Below, in pieces: positions 43,483 to 51,482 of a stretch of DNA of 64,000 nt (positions are counted from its first letter, which is position 1; each line of letters starts with the position of its first letter). The stretch lies in contig NZ_JAPEPZ010000001.1 in NCBI RefSeq assembly GCF_026339875.1, positions 2,232,001 through 2,296,000 of the forward strand. Reading direction: 5' to 3'. A program made the position numbers and the translations under genes. The notes beneath the pieces are model-generated. The model saw only the letters and a program-made list of their open reading frames with translations. It searched no databases and had not been told where the DNA came from. Origin of the DNA: Streptomyces sp. NBC_01571. GTDB taxonomy: Bacteria > Actinomycetota > Actinomycetes > Streptomycetales > Streptomycetaceae.

Positions 43483-43662
43483 ATGTCCCCCGACTTCGCG
43501 TTCTCTGGTTCCGTGCGGTCCGCTGCCGCGTTAAACGAGCAGATCCGCGCCCTGTGGATGCGCGCCGGTGGCTCCTTGTCCGCCCAGGAGCGCGCGGAGT
43601 ACGAGCTGTTGGTCGTGAAGTGGGCGGAAGCGATCCGCGGTGAGGTCATCGAGGCGGCCTGA
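43483..43662 (+). CDS. Small Streptomyces protein of unknown function
   Basis: A 59-aa acidic protein (SPDFAFSGSVRSAAALNEQI … YELLVVKWAEAIRGEV), mostly helical, of a type common in Streptomyces genomes. The ATG at 43483 is the start; no membrane segment. Function unknown. Confidence 0.6.
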   Translation: MSPDFAFSGSVRSAAALNEQIRALWMRAGGSLSAQERAEYELLVVKWAEAIRGEVIEAA

Positions 43663-43914
43663 CCCTCTCCACTCCGCAGGACGTCGTGCCGGTCGGCGCG
43701 CACTGACCGCGTGCGACCGGAGCGGCACGAGCGCGGTGACCGTCCGCCGGGCCCGAGCCCGCGCATCAGCGCCCCACTTCACTCGGGCCGGCAGGTGCCG
43801 CATCCCGTCCGGGTGGGCTGTCGCGACACGGCGACGGAGCTCACGATCCACGGCCGGTGTCCCAGGGCGCGTTGTGAAAGTGGCCATTTTGTGAGCCGTC
43901 TTGCGGACGGGCTA

Positions 43915-44068
43915 CCCCCGGAACACGGCGGCCACAGCGATTCTCCTCGCGCACGGGGCGGCCCCCGAGTTGCCGAACGGCTTCGGGCGAACGCCCACAC
44001 AGGTTGCGGAGTACTACGAGCACGACAGGGCTCAAGACTTGATCAGGCGGTTCACAGCCGCTCGTTGA
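43915..44068 (+). pseudogene. C-terminal ankyrin-repeat fragment
   Basis: Reads AATAILLAHGAAPELPNGFG then RTPTQVAEYYEHDRAQDLIR and a stop at 44066. This is the last ankyrin-like repeat of a Streptomyces ankyrin protein with no start; its end overlaps the IS5 remnant. Confidence 0.55.
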
Positions 44069-44275
44069 GGACGGCGATCAGCACGGTCGCCTCGTAGCGG
44101 ACGGCGAGTTCGTCGTATCTCGTGGCGACCGCGCGGTGGCGCTTGAGACGATTGACGCCCCATTCGACCGCGGGGCGCCCGCGGTGGTCGGACTTGTCGA
44201 ATTTCGGCGGTCGGCCACCGCCCGAGCCGAGCCCCAGCCGGTTGCGGATCCGGTCAGCCGGAACGGGGCCGCCCT
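44052..44275 (-). pseudogene. C-terminal remnant of an IS5-family transposase
   Basis: RIRNRLGLGSGGGRPPKFDK followed by EWGVNRLKRHRAVATRYDEL and AVRYEATVLIAVLNERL is the tail of IS5-type transposases. Upstream sequence is unrelated, so the front of the gene and the IS ends are gone. Confidence 0.75.
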
Positions 44276-44479
44276 CGAAAGGCGTGCGCCAGTCCGTCCC
44301 TTCGCTCATCATGACGAGCCGCGAGTTGGCAGCCGAGATGAGGAGTTCCCACCCGCCATGTGCTTCCGGCCGATCCGGACCCCGTGTGTCCGACGGGTCG
44401 GCACGGTCCCTGCGACTCTCCCGGCTACGCTCGCGCGGGAGCGCCCCGCAGCGCGTGGCTGCGGGGCGCCTGGTGGGGT

Positions 44480-44668
44480 TTAGTCGACCATCTGCCCGTC
44501 GAACGAACCACCGCTGCATGTGTTGTTCGCCCAGTTGACCGTTCCGCCGCCCTGCTCGCACTCACCCGGGGTGAGACTGGCGGCGGTGGCGGTGGCGGCG
44601 CCTGTGAGGCCGAGTCCGGCGAGGGCTGCCGTGGCGATGACGGCGGCGAGGATTCGTCGAATGCGCAT
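44480..44668 (-). CDS. Small secreted peptide of unknown function
   Basis: A 62-aa product with a Sec signal peptide (RIRRILAAVIATAALAGLGL … ATAAS) and a mature part of ~32 residues with two cysteines: LTPGECEQGGGTVNWANNTC SGGSFDGQMVD. Similar Cys-x-GGG-Cys-GG peptides are common exported proteins of Streptomyces with no assigned role. GGGGAA precedes the ATG. Confidence 0.7.
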   Translation of the reverse strand: MRIRRILAAVIATAALAGLGLTGAATATAASLTPGECEQGGGTVNWANNTCSGGSFDGQMVD

Positions 44669-44887
44669 TTGGTTCCCCTTTCACGGAATGCCTCGATTGG
44701 GGCACTAGTCAGCTTCACCTTCACCCATGTGGGTGGCACGCCATGTTGCGCCATTCGGGTGACATCGCTGGCGGGGTGCGGGGCGGTGACGCGACCTGTC
44801 AGACAGGCCCCAGGGAATCTCGCCACCGGTGCGGGTTGCGTCGGGTCGTGACGGGTCCCGTGGGATGCGCTGTGCCGGGAAGATGAG

Positions 44888-45202
44888 GTGTCCCGATGGC
44901 GGGGCCCGCTACAGCTGGACACGGGACAACTTGGGGTACTCGAGGCGGTGCTGGACGCCGGTCCTGCCGCCTCCGGCTGGAGTGACCAGTGCTGGACGCC
45001 GGCCCGGATCGCCGAGATCGTGCGCCGCCGATTCGGCGACGAGTACACCTCGGCCGGGCTGGACCTGCTGCTGCACCGCATCGGCTGGAGCGTGCGGGTG
45101 CCCTCCCGCAAGGCCGCCGAGCGCAACGAGGCGAGGATCGCCGCCTGGGAAGACCGGCCTCGGCTTCCCACCGCCGTGACCTCAGCCGTTGAAGATCTCT
45201 AA
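44888..45202 (+). pseudogene. N-terminal remnant of an IS630-type transposase
   Basis: LGVLEAVLDAGPAASGWSDQ, CWTPARIAEIVRRRFG and LLLHRIGWSVRVPSRKAAER match the winged-helix part of IS630-type transposases. The catalytic DDE domain is missing and unrelated sequence follows. Confidence 0.65.
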
Positions 45203-45242
45203 AGGTTGTCCCGTAAGGCTCGTGTCCTGGGAGGACGTCCCG

Positions 45243-45440
45243 ATGGTGAGCATGGAGGCGTGGGAGGAGACGCGTCGCCGACTGCACTTCGGGCAGCGTA
45301 TTTCCGGAAGGGTGGTCCAGGTACCAAGACCGGGCACGATCGGCGTCTTCGTAGACCTCGGACTCGTCGTCGGCGGCTTCGTCGACATGCTGTTGCTGCC
45401 GGAAGATGCCGCTCGGTGGCCGACGGAGGGCACCGAAGAA
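45243..45440 (+). pseudogene. Truncated S1-like (OB-fold) protein
   Basis: From ATG 45243 with GGAGG upstream: AWEETRRRLHFGQRISGRVV, GTIGVFVDLGLVVGGFVDML, LLPEDAARWPTEGT. This is a small S1-domain-like protein of Streptomyces; after PTEGT the usual end is lost and the frame runs on into the antisense of the next gene, so it is probably truncated at about 45440. Confidence 0.5.
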
Positions 45441-45502
45441 CTCGTAGCGCTCCTGGTCCGCGTCCGCGACGGGGTCCGGCGCGCCGGCTTTCCTGCTGCC
45501 GG

Positions 45503-45790
45503 TCAGCTCTCGTCCAACCTCTTGGCCTTGTTCGGCTGCCGGGCGGGGACGTTGTACTTCGCGACGATGTTCCACAGCGTCCCGATCCCCCAGGGCACAC
45601 CCTTGGCCTTCGCGAGCGAGGCGACCGGGAGGTCCGGGTCGGCCAGCAGCTCGTCGGCGAGTGCCTTCTGTGCGGCTGCTCGCAGCACGACCTCTTCGGC
45701 GACGTTGTCCTCCCACGCCTTGATCGCGGCGCGCGTGGCGTCGCTTAGCTCGTGGTCGGGCTGGATCTGAGCTCCTGGCTTCCTGGGCAT
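45503..45790 (-). CDS. Hypothetical 95-aa protein, possibly DNA-binding
   Basis: A basic, helical protein (DATRAAIKAWEDNVAEEVVL … LADPDLPVASLAKAKGVPWG, IGTLWNIVAKYNVPARQPNK). The last part could be a helix-turn-helix. The ATG at 45790 lies behind an AT-rich promoter-like stretch. I do not recognise a family. Confidence 0.5.
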   Translation of the reverse strand: MPRKPGAQIQPDHELSDATRAAIKAWEDNVAEEVVLRAAAQKALADELLADPDLPVASLAKAKGVPWGIGTLWNIVAKYNVPARQPNKAKRLDES

Positions 45791-45956
45791 GCATCCAAAC
45801 TTCCATAAATGGACTTTGTAAAACGCGATTGGCGAGTTACGCCCGTGCTGCTGGCTCCGGGCCGGCTGAGGTACGGCACACGAACCGCTGCGGCGCGCGC
45901 GAGCGGGGCGTCAGCGTTAGGCGGACGGAAGCAAGCGTCTCTGGCTCACTTCGACC

Positions 45957-46856
45957 TCAACGCGGTGCTAGCGCTTCTATGTCGCGCGCCAGAGTCAAGC
46001 AGCTGTCGACAAAGTCCCGCGCGGCTACTGACGTTACGGTCTGGTCCAGGTGCGCGGCTCGATTGCGGAGGTCGCGCAGCCGATCGAAGACCACAACGGA
46101 ATCCAGGGACAGGCCGCGTGACGCCAACCATCGACGGACCATTGCGGGGCTCCGTTGGGTCGGATGTTGTGTACGCGGGCCTTCGACCGATGCGATCACG
46201 TCGTCGCAGAGGTCGTTGAGGATCTCCCAGGACCCAAGGATTGCTCTGAGAGGGGAGACTTCAGCTGTGCTCCGCAAGTCTCGTAGAGCGGCTAGCCTCT
46301 GGCGGCGGTGACCTACATCCGCGCCGTACGTCCCACCAGGTGCGGCTGGATTGGGTGGCCGCGGAGGGAGTTGGCGATGCTGCGGATAGCCATAACCGGA
46401 TGGCCAATGGGATTCCCCTGACGGAAGTGATGGCTCTGCAGGCGAGGGCCGAGGTTCGGTCGGGGGTGTAGCGGGTGCGGGACCTTGTGGCCCGTTCCAG
46501 GGGGGCGGGTATCGGTGGTCGTTCTGGTTCGGGCCGCCCTGGTGGGGAACGGGCGTAGGGTCCTCTTCTTCCGTCTCACCCTCGTCCGAGGCAGGCTGTT
46601 GAGGTTGAGGTGATGGCCACCATGGCGGAGGAGTGGGGGGTATTGGTGACTGGTCCGCGCCCGCTGCGCTTTCGGCCTGTTGCAGTACGTCCCGAATCTC
46701 TGCAGCGAACTCGATGGAGCCGGCAAGGGTCTCCACACGCGTCATTCGCGCAACAGCCGCCCGTAATTGGGTGCGTAAGGTCCAGATCGCGCCAAAGGCA
46801 ACGGCAGGCCACGCCAGAGCGTGAAGGTATTTAAGAACCAACTCTGCAATCTCCAC
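45957..46856 (-). CDS. Membrane-anchored protein with proline-rich linker and HEPN-like C-terminus
   Basis: About 299 aa from GTG 46856 (start uncertain; a TTG at 46922 would add 22). One N-terminal membrane helix (LHALAWPAVAFGAIWTL), a coiled segment, a ~120-residue Pro/Gly/Gln-rich linker, and a helical C-terminus with FDRLRDLRNRAAHLDQTVTS, whose RNxxxH-like RNRAAH is the pattern of HEPN/DUF4145-type domains. HEPN proteins often are RNases of defence systems, but no partner gene is adjacent. Moderate certainty. Confidence 0.5.
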   Translation of the reverse strand: MEIAELVLKYLHALAWPAVAFGAIWTLRTQLRAAVARMTRVETLAGSIEFAAEIRDVLQQAESAAGADQSPIPPTPPPWWPSPQPQQPASDEGETEEEDPTPVPHQGGPNQNDHRYPPPWNGPQGPAPATPPTEPRPSPAEPSLPSGESHWPSGYGYPQHRQLPPRPPNPAAPGGTYGADVGHRRQRLAALRDLRSTAEVSPLRAILGSWEILNDLCDDVIASVEGPRTQHPTQRSPAMVRRWLASRGLSLDSVVVFDRLRDLRNRAAHLDQTVTSVAARDFVDSCLTLARDIEALAPR

Positions 46857-46916
46857 GAGATCATACTCAGGCCCAACCTGGGTTCTGGTTATGGGAGTTA
46901 GGGATCCGTGACAGAT

Positions 46917-47236
46917 GTGCAACGCGACAGGCGTTGCGAGGCGTTCATGTCGACCGTGCGTCGGTGTGTCATGGCCTTGAAGGGTCGCCCCAGCCTCTCT
47001 GGGGGAGTGACGCAGTGCGTTGCGTTCCTGATCCTGGGCAACGGCTCGGGAGCCCGCGAGATCGCGCCTGATGTCAGGCGTGGGTGGTAGCCCGACCCAG
47101 ACGTAGCGGGCCGCTGGGTGCGACCCGCCCGATCAGGGGGATTCTTGGCAGGTCCGACAGAGGTGGCCTCCCACCAGGACCTTCTTTGGCCGCGGGAAGC
47201 ATTCGTGACCGAGGCGGCGCAGGACGCGGTGCGGCC
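46917..47236. other. Intergenic, nothing recognised
   Basis: About 320 bp between the start of the membrane gene and the ISAs1-type element. No supported gene. Confidence 0.4.
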
Positions 47237-48550
47237 CAGGGCTTGATCAAGTTCCGTAGGTGTCTGGTTCGGTTGTGATGCCCAGGATGTGGAGTGCTCG
47301 TTCGGGTTCGTTTCGAATCGCTCGGGTGGTTTTGGCGATGTTGTCGGATCCGAGGGTCTTCAGGACGCCGATGGCGAGGTTGCGGAGGGTTGCCATGGCG
47401 CGGGGTGCGGTGCCGGTGTGGACGGTGGAGGCGTCTTCGGCGAAGGTGACGTCCCTGATGTGGTGTGAGGAGTTCTCGATCCCCCAGTGCCCGCGGATCG
47501 CGGTGGCAAGGCCGGCGGGGCCGGTCTGGTGGGCGTCGAGGCTGGTGACGGCGTAGAGGCTCTCCCGGGTCTCGCGCTGGCCGGTTTGCTTGCGGCGGCG
47601 GTGGACACGGATGGCCAGGCGGCCGTGGGGGAAGGAGATCCCGCCGAGTTCGTCCGGGACGGCGCAGGTCTTGATCGAGCGGGACTCGCGCCTGCCGTGC
47701 CCGGTGGTGGAGGCGGTGTGCTGGACGGGAATATCGCGCCACGGCAGGTCCGCGAGCTGGCTGTGGGCGGTCGGCTGGTTGGTCTTGATCACGGCGATGT
47801 AGTGGGCCTTCTTCGTCTCGACCAGCCAGGAGACGTTCGCCTTGACCGAGTGCAGCGCGTCGAAGGTGACGACGGTGCCGGCCAGGTCCAGCGGTGCCAG
47901 GAGCGGTTGGAAATGTGTGGTTTCGTTCGTCTTCGCGCCCACTTCCACCTGCGCGAGGGTGACGACCGGGGCGTGGGTGACCGCGGAGAGCAGATGCCGG
48001 CGCTTCGCGGTCAGACGGGCTGATCCCTTGAGTGTCTTGCCGTCGACAGCGATCACACACGGCCGCCCGGACGCCGAGGGCGATGGCCTGTGGGCCGGCT
48101 CGGTGGCGACGCGGTGCCGGTCGGCGAGGTAGGCTCCCACCGCCCGGTCCAGGGCGTCACCGTCAACGGTCCCCAGCACCCGGCCGATCGTGGCCGGTGA
48201 CGGAGTGCGTCGCCAGCCGAGCAGGTGACGCCGGATCCCGATCACTACCAGGAGTGCGTTCGAGGCGCGCTGGCCCCACTCGGCGAGTTCCTCGATGCTC
48301 CTCGCTCCCGACACGGCCGCACAGGCGCACACCAGCAAGATCGCGGTCAGTGAGTACCAACGGCCCCGCCGCGAGCGCGGATCGGGCACCGCATCGAGGT
48401 AGGAACGCAGATCGGCGACCTGACCGGCGTCCAGCGGACCCAGCCTCATCAGCACGGCAGGGACCGGAGAAGATATTGCAGCAGGCACGGGCCACCTCGT
48501 GATCATCGGGCGTAGGAACCACAATGATCACGAAACCCGTGCCTGCCCTG
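47237..48550. mobile_element. ISAs1-type insertion sequence
   Basis: CAGGGC at 47237 and its inverse GCCCTG ending at 48550 bracket the transposase gene closely. Inner bases of the two ends agree poorly, and no clear target duplication is seen, so the ends are approximate. Confidence 0.55.
47247..48506 (-). CDS. ISAs1-family transposase
   Basis: A 419-aa protein with the ISAs1/H-repeat layout: VPDPRSRRGRWYSLTAILLV near the N-terminus, then the DDE core with VIAVDGKTLKGSARL, VVTFDALHSVKANVSWLV and the C-terminal HWGIENSSHHIRDVTFAEDA carrying the last acidic residue. The gene looks complete and could be active. The ATG at 48506 is preferred over the first one at 48524. Confidence 0.9.
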   Translation of the reverse strand: MITRWPVPAAISSPVPAVLMRLGPLDAGQVADLRSYLDAVPDPRSRRGRWYSLTAILLVCACAAVSGARSIEELAEWGQRASNALLVVIGIRRHLLGWRRTPSPATIGRVLGTVDGDALDRAVGAYLADRHRVATEPAHRPSPSASGRPCVIAVDGKTLKGSARLTAKRRHLLSAVTHAPVVTLAQVEVGAKTNETTHFQPLLAPLDLAGTVVTFDALHSVKANVSWLVETKKAHYIAVIKTNQPTAHSQLADLPWRDIPVQHTASTTGHGRRESRSIKTCAVPDELGGISFPHGRLAIRVHRRRKQTGQRETRESLYAVTSLDAHQTGPAGLATAIRGHWGIENSSHHIRDVTFAEDASTVHTGTAPRAMATLRNLAIGVLKTLGSDNIAKTTRAIRNEPERALHILGITTEPDTYGT

Positions 48551-48559
48551 CTATCCACC

Positions 48560-49374
48560 CCAACCGACGACAGCCCGGCCAACCCTCACCACCCCGGAAC
48601 TTGCAGCCGCCCTGGGTGCGGCCAAGGCCACGAGTGCTCTACGCGGCCGAAGAACGTCCGCACGGGAAGCAGCGTTTACCGCAGCTGCGCGGGGCGCGAC
48701 TCGAAGGCCGCCAAGGCAGAGTTCCAAGCTCGGCTCACGGAGGCCGGCGCGACTCTCCTCGAACCGAAGTGGCTCGGCTGCAACAAACCCCACCGGGTCC
48801 GCTGCGTCAAGGGCCACATCTGCTTTCGCCGGCCGACCAGCTTGCAACAAGGAGGGGGCGTCCGCTGGGTCTGCGCAGGGCGCGACCCCATCAACTCTGA
48901 AGTGCTGTTCCGGGCGAGGCTCCTGGAGATGGGGGCAACTCTCATCGAACCCGGATGGCTCGGATGCGACAAGCCGCACCGTGTGCGCTGCGCCGGGGAC
49001 AACTCGTCGCCCCGCATCCCAGGAACGTGCAACGCGGATCTGGGATCTGCCGCGTCTGCTCCAGCAGGGCGACCGTCCTGTACGTCGTCGTGGACGACTG
49101 CGCTGACGTCCTCAAGTTCGGCATCACCACCGGTAACCCCAAGATTCGCCTGCGCCACCACAGGCGGGACGGACATCGGCGGGCTGCGCGCATCCACACC
49201 GGCTTGCCCGAAGGCGCGGCTCTTGAGATCGAGCGCGCCCTGATTTAACGCCCTGCGCGACGTGGGTGAGAGCCCCGTGCGCGGTCGCGAGTACTTCCCC
49301 GGCCGGGTCCAACCCCTGGTCGTCCACCTGATCGACAACCACCCCCACATCCTCCTTCAGAAAGGCAGTTGACT
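48560..49374 (+). pseudogene. Broken zinc-ribbon-repeat protein with a GIY-YIG-like end
   Basis: Two to three repeats of the form CAGRD-x-FxARLxExGATLxEPxWLGxxKPHRVRC-xxGH are visible (FQARLTEAGATLLEPKWLGC; FRARLLEMGATLIEPGWLGC). Then a shift near 49000 moves the frame to RNVQRGSGICRVC and LYVVVDDCADVLKFGITTGN. A second shift near 49248 (ERALI stop) leads to GREYFPGRVQPLVVHLIDNH ending at 49374. Read together they give one protein of Cys/His repeats followed by a GIY-YIG nuclease-like domain. The IS next door may have removed its front. Confidence 0.6.
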
Positions 49375-49375
49375 G

Positions 49376-49799
49376 ATGAAGCCCCTGACCCGCCTGCTCG
49401 CGCTCGCCCCGGAGTGGCCCGAGCCGCCCGCCTCCGCACCGCCCGCCCTGAACCTCACCTGGTGGGACACCATCCGTCCAACGCCGACCCGCTCACGGGC
49501 GGCATCATCGACAGCCTTCTGCAGGCCGAGGGTGCGCTCGCTCCCGTGGCCACCGTCGAATGGGCTCCCGACGTGGGCGCCCGCTACGGCAAGGGCTGGA
49601 TGTGGCGGTGCCGCGGGTACGTGACCGGCGCACCGGTCCGCCGCGCCAACCCCATGGACTCGACTGCCGAGAAGCCTGGCGCGGCACCACCCGCGATGAC
49701 GCCCGCGGCGCCTTCGCCGCCAACATCCGCACTGCCCATCCGGACGCGGCCGTCATGTGCGACGCCCGCCGTGCCCAGGCCGTCCGCCTCTGGACCTGA
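49376..49799 (+). pseudogene. Frameshifted accessory gene
   Basis: Pieces in three frames read as one protein: MKPLTRLLALAPEWPEPPAS; then LTGGIIDSLLQAEGALAPVA and YGKGWMWRCRGYVTGAPVRR; then AWRGTTRDDARGAFAANIRT to the TGA at 49797. At least two single-base changes are needed. Function unknown. Confidence 0.5.
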
Positions 49800-49843
49800 C
49801 CCTCCCCGCCACGCTCCCTCACCCCACACCAGGAGGAACCGCC

Positions 49844-50272
49844 GTGAACGACTTCTTCGCCGCCGCCCGCCGTCTGCGCCTCGGAGCTGACCTCTTCGAC
49901 CGCCACGGCCGCCACCGCAACCGCGACCTGAACGGCATCGTGGCCGGGGGATTCCGCACGGCAGCTGACGCCTTCGAGGACACCGTCCCCTGCATCCCGC
50001 CGCTGGGGGACCTCGCCTCGGTGAGCGGTGAACTGGCCCGCCGGGACTTCGAACTGCGGAACCGGCGCACCGTCCTGCTCCGCGGCGGCTCCCTCGGCTC
50101 GCCCGACGAGACCGCGAGCTGGGCGCTGCGCGCACTGGCCACGATCCACTACAGCCACGAGCGCCTGGCCGCCGAGGTCAAGACGGACAACACCAAGCCC
50201 GGCAACAAGGGCCGCCCGCTCGTCCAGTTGCTCCCCGCCGCACGGACGGCACCCGACCACCGCGATGCCTGA
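49844..50272 (+). CDS. Unknown plasmid/ICE-type protein, 142 aa
   Basis: GTG 49844 with a good AGGAGG. The product is soluble and helical (NDFFAAARRLRLGADLFDRH … WALRALATIHYSHERLAAEV). No family recognised. It is followed at 29 bp by another accessory gene on the same strand, so the two likely form an operon. Confidence 0.6.
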   Translation: MNDFFAAARRLRLGADLFDRHGRHRNRDLNGIVAGGFRTAADAFEDTVPCIPPLGDLASVSGELARRDFELRNRRTVLLRGGSLGSPDETASWALRALATIHYSHERLAAEVKTDNTKPGNKGRPLVQLLPAARTAPDHRDA

Positions 50273-50301
50273 CAACCCCACCCGACCGAAGGGAAGACCC
50301 C

Positions 50302-51054
50302 ATGTTCACGACGTACCAGGCCGAGGCCCCCGCCACCCTCCGCATGCGCTGTGTGCGCTGCGCCCTGGAAGGCCTCGACACCACGGCGGAGGTCCTGGTG
50401 AGCGCCACCAGCGGGCACGGCATGGCCGCCTGCGCCCCACACCGAGAGGTCACCCTCGGCACGTTCACCGCGGCCGACGTCGTGGAGCTCCGTGCGGTGT
50501 TCACACTCACCGGGATGGCCTGCACGGGAGAGCCCCTGATGGTCGTTGCCGAGCCGGACCGGCCACGGCCGCCCGTCGTCCCGGTCGTGGCGCCCAAGCT
50601 GCTGGAACTCCAGGAGACGGCGCGGGACGCCGCGAGGCGGGCGGGCCCCCTCGACGGGCACAAGCTGATCGCTGCCCTCGCCGCGTGCGGCATCCCGGCC
50701 TGGCTCGCCGAGGACAGCGGCATCTCCTACATCCTCGCCGCCCTCGACCGGACGGCCGACGAGGGAAAGGCGCACACCGGCCCGAAGGTGTACTCGGGCG
50801 AGAACGCGGACCTGGACCCGGCCGACCACACCGACCCCTGGACGTGTGCCCGGTACGACGGCACGGGCGAGTTCGCCGACATCCTGTTCACCGCACGGAC
50901 CGGGGAGGGCCTCTACGCCGAGTGCGCGCACGCCGCTCTGTGCCTGGCGGCCTGGCCAGATGCGCACGGCCACCGGTACCCGCGCGCCCGACCTGCGACT
51001 TCTTGCCCGTCCCTTTACTCAATCGATTTTACTAACACTGTTAGGCGAAGTTGA
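50302..51054 (+). CDS. Unknown accessory protein with CxxC and His motifs, C-terminus probably replaced
   Basis: From ATG 50302: MRCVRCALEG (CxxC), AACAPHREVTLGTFTAADVV. The middle (PLDGHKLIAALAACGIPAWL) is helical. After YPRARPATS the composition turns AT-rich (SLYSIDFTNTVRRS), which suggests the native end was cut by an insertion near 51000. No family recognised. Confidence 0.55.
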   Translation: MFTTYQAEAPATLRMRCVRCALEGLDTTAEVLVSATSGHGMAACAPHREVTLGTFTAADVVELRAVFTLTGMACTGEPLMVVAEPDRPRPPVVPVVAPKLLELQETARDAARRAGPLDGHKLIAALAACGIPAWLAEDSGISYILAALDRTADEGKAHTGPKVYSGENADLDPADHTDPWTCARYDGTGEFADILFTARTGEGLYAECAHAALCLAAWPDAHGHRYPRARPATSCPSLYSIDFTNTVRRS

Positions 51055-51089
51055 TTTTATAACAAATGAATGTGTAGCCACTCACCCAC

Positions 51090-51337
51090 TTCAGCCCCCC
51101 CCATTCGGCGGCACTAGTGTCGACTTCGATCGCGCGACGTTCAGCGGCAGCACGGTAAATTTTGACAGCGCGCAGTTCAGCGGCGAGCGATCCACACTAA
51201 CGACGCGGTGTTTAGCGGTGGCACGATCAACTTCGGCAGCTCGACGTTCAGTGGCGGGACGGTCAACTTCGGCGGCTCAACGTTCAGCGGAGTCGTCATT
51301 GATTGGGGGCCGTTCCCGCAGCCTGCCGGGGCGTGAA
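51090..51337 (+). pseudogene. Pentapeptide-like repeat fragment
   Basis: Repeats of FSGxTVNF type: DFDRATFSGSTVNFDSAQFS in one frame, then, after a shift near 51190, VFSGGTINFGSSTFSGGTVN and FGGSTFSGVVIDWGPFPQPA up to a stop. This is the tail of a Streptomyces pentapeptide-repeat protein (beta-helix) with the front missing. Confidence 0.6.
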
Positions 51338-51350
51338 TGATTCCCGCACG

Positions 51351-51482
51351 ATGACCTACAAGGATGCTGCGGGGGACGTGGCGGAGCAAATGCGAGTTAT
51401 CGAACCAGTTCATGGCGGTACTCAAGGACGCGCGCGAGTGGAGTTCGAAGACGGCAAGATGCCTGGTTTCCTCTGGGCTTAG
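51351..51482 (+). CDS. Possible 43-aa protein
   Basis: ATG 51351 to TAG 51480: TYKDAAGDVAEQMRVIEPVH then GGTQGRARVEFEDGKMPGFL. It lies just behind the pentapeptide fragment and overlaps the end of the convergent DUF4157 gene by 4 bp. It could be a fragment; no ribosome-binding site is clear. Confidence 0.3.
   Translation: MTYKDAAGDVAEQMRVIEPVHGGTQGRARVEFEDGKMPGFLWA

Noticed and set aside
43483..43662. Toxin-antitoxin pair
   Set aside because: The 59-aa protein has no partner gene within 200 bp, and its relatives are common single genes in Streptomyces.
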